This document shows, one piece after another, positions 63,403 through 64,000 of a stretch of DNA of 64,000 nucleotides. Below the pieces are notes generated by a model. It made no database searches. It was not told where the DNA came from and saw only the letters and a program-made list of their open reading frames with translations. Positions within the stretch are counted from its first letter, which is position 1. Each line of letters begins with the position of its first letter. Source of the DNA: Pilatotrama ljubarskyi (lineage: Eukaryota > Basidiomycota > Agaricomycetes > Polyporales > Polyporaceae); NCBI GenBank assembly GCA_022385805.1, contig MU277690.1, forward strand, positions 320,128 through 384,127. Direction: 5' to 3'. A program made the translations under genes and the position numbers.

Positions 63403-64000
63403 ATGCCGGTCGCTCGTAAGACCAACACTCGCCGTGTGCTCATCGGATTGGCCACGAAATTCCAGAAGCCGGACTTGCATCTGTCAACTCATGCTCTAGG
63501 CCCGCCCGAAGGTGTCGTACAGTATGACGAAGCGCCGACGCACGGAAGGACAGGAACGGAGCGCCCAGTGTCGACGGAGTCGGACGAACGGGACATCGGA
63601 AGGCATTCCTATCCGGTTCCGTTCGACCATGCCCGCGTAAGTAGGATGATCAGCCGAAATGCTCCAGTTGTGGCAGGAGTGTGTAAGTACTATTACTTAC
63701 ATCCTCCAGCTCGGAAAACTGGTCCACGGCTCAAGAGGCAATTTCCTTCCACGCTCGTGCCGTCGGTGACCCAGGCCGCGGGCTCTAGACCTACCCGTGA
63801 ATCCTCGAGCGGAGGACGCGCTAGGACGCGCCTCTCGCAAAGGCATGTCGCTTCCCACTCACGTCAGCGCCTTCTCTCACATTATCTCCGCAACTTCCGC
63901 TCGCGCACTCACGCAGTCACCTGTTGGGGCGCCTCGCACGTTCGTAACCTCCCAGCCATCTCGTGCATCACCTTGCGGCACGCCGTTTGCTTACAGGAGG
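63403..64000 (+). CDS. Open reading frame running off the window, hypothetical
   Basis: From ATG 63403 (MPVARKTNTRRVLIGLATKF) the frame stays open for 199 codons to the last base, with no stop before the window ends. The product is basic, Arg/Ser/Thr-rich, with no motif I recognise. It contains a perfect donor GTAAGT near 63636, so the real gene may be spliced there and the later part not translated in this frame. Either a partial gene or a long chance frame in GC-rich sequence. Confidence 0.3.
   Translation, partial: MPVARKTNTRRVLIGLATKFQKPDLHLSTHALGPPEGVVQYDEAPTHGRTGTERPVSTESDERDIGRHSYPVPFDHARVSRMISRNAPVVAGVCKYYYLHPPARKTGPRLKRQFPSTLVPSVTQAAGSRPTRESSSGGRARTRLSQRHVASHSRQRLLSHYLRNFRSRTHAVTCWGASHVRNLPAISCITLRHAVCLQE

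Overview
The window looks like nuclear DNA of a filamentous basidiomycete, most likely an agaricomycete (order not determinable here; a polypore-like fungus would fit). The reasons are short GT-AG introns of about 45-85 nt in most genes, a fungal histone H3 gene split by five introns, basidiomycete-type transposases (Tnp2, PIF/Harbinger, chromodomain Ty3), a glycogen-targeting CBM21 protein and serine/threonine/proline-rich single-pass membrane proteins. Nothing is bacterial, and I see no CRISPR array, rRNA or convincing tRNA.

Left third (1-29,950) is a transposon graveyard with a few live-looking elements. In order: a hexanucleotide microsatellite; a decayed MULE-type transposase; a complete-length but dead Ty3/chromovirus (2898-9430, two 330-bp LTRs, deletion in the reverse transcriptase); a hAT-type MITE with an 8-bp target duplication (9860-10279); an apparently intact five-exon Tnp2 transposase (11189-15169, minus strand) whose promoter lies in a 471-bp segment repeated in inverted orientation 5 kb away (20627-21097); a MULE-like MITE whose empty site is preserved in that second copy; a foldback element; GGAGT-rich and pyrimidine-rich arrays; a small RING-finger gene; a small TATA-driven gene; and an apparently intact PIF/Harbinger element (25998-29530) with perfect 58-bp terminal inverted repeats and both of its genes, directly abutting a mariner-like MITE.

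Middle (30,358-35,906) is ordinary host housekeeping and regulation: a SAM-dependent lysine-methyltransferase-like protein, a homeodomain transcription factor, a small hydrophilic three-exon protein and histone H3 (138 residues, with a two-residue insertion next to K27).

36,219-51,050 is the most original part: four paralogous receptor-like membrane proteins (one minus, three plus) and a decayed fifth copy, with a zinc alcohol dehydrogenase between the first and second. All have a signal peptide, an ectodomain with a CxxC pair and a WHDSTY-type motif, a Ser/Thr-rich stalk, one membrane helix and a cytoplasmic tail; three end in a coiled coil followed by a C-terminal PPRY (PPxY) motif.

The right end (51,050-64,000) holds a two-exon CBM21 protein with a PP1-docking-like motif (probable glycogen-targeting phosphatase subunit), low-complexity sequence, and an open reading frame running off the window edge. 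The host genes do not form one pathway; the clearest functional units are the Harbinger gene pair and the receptor-like cluster.
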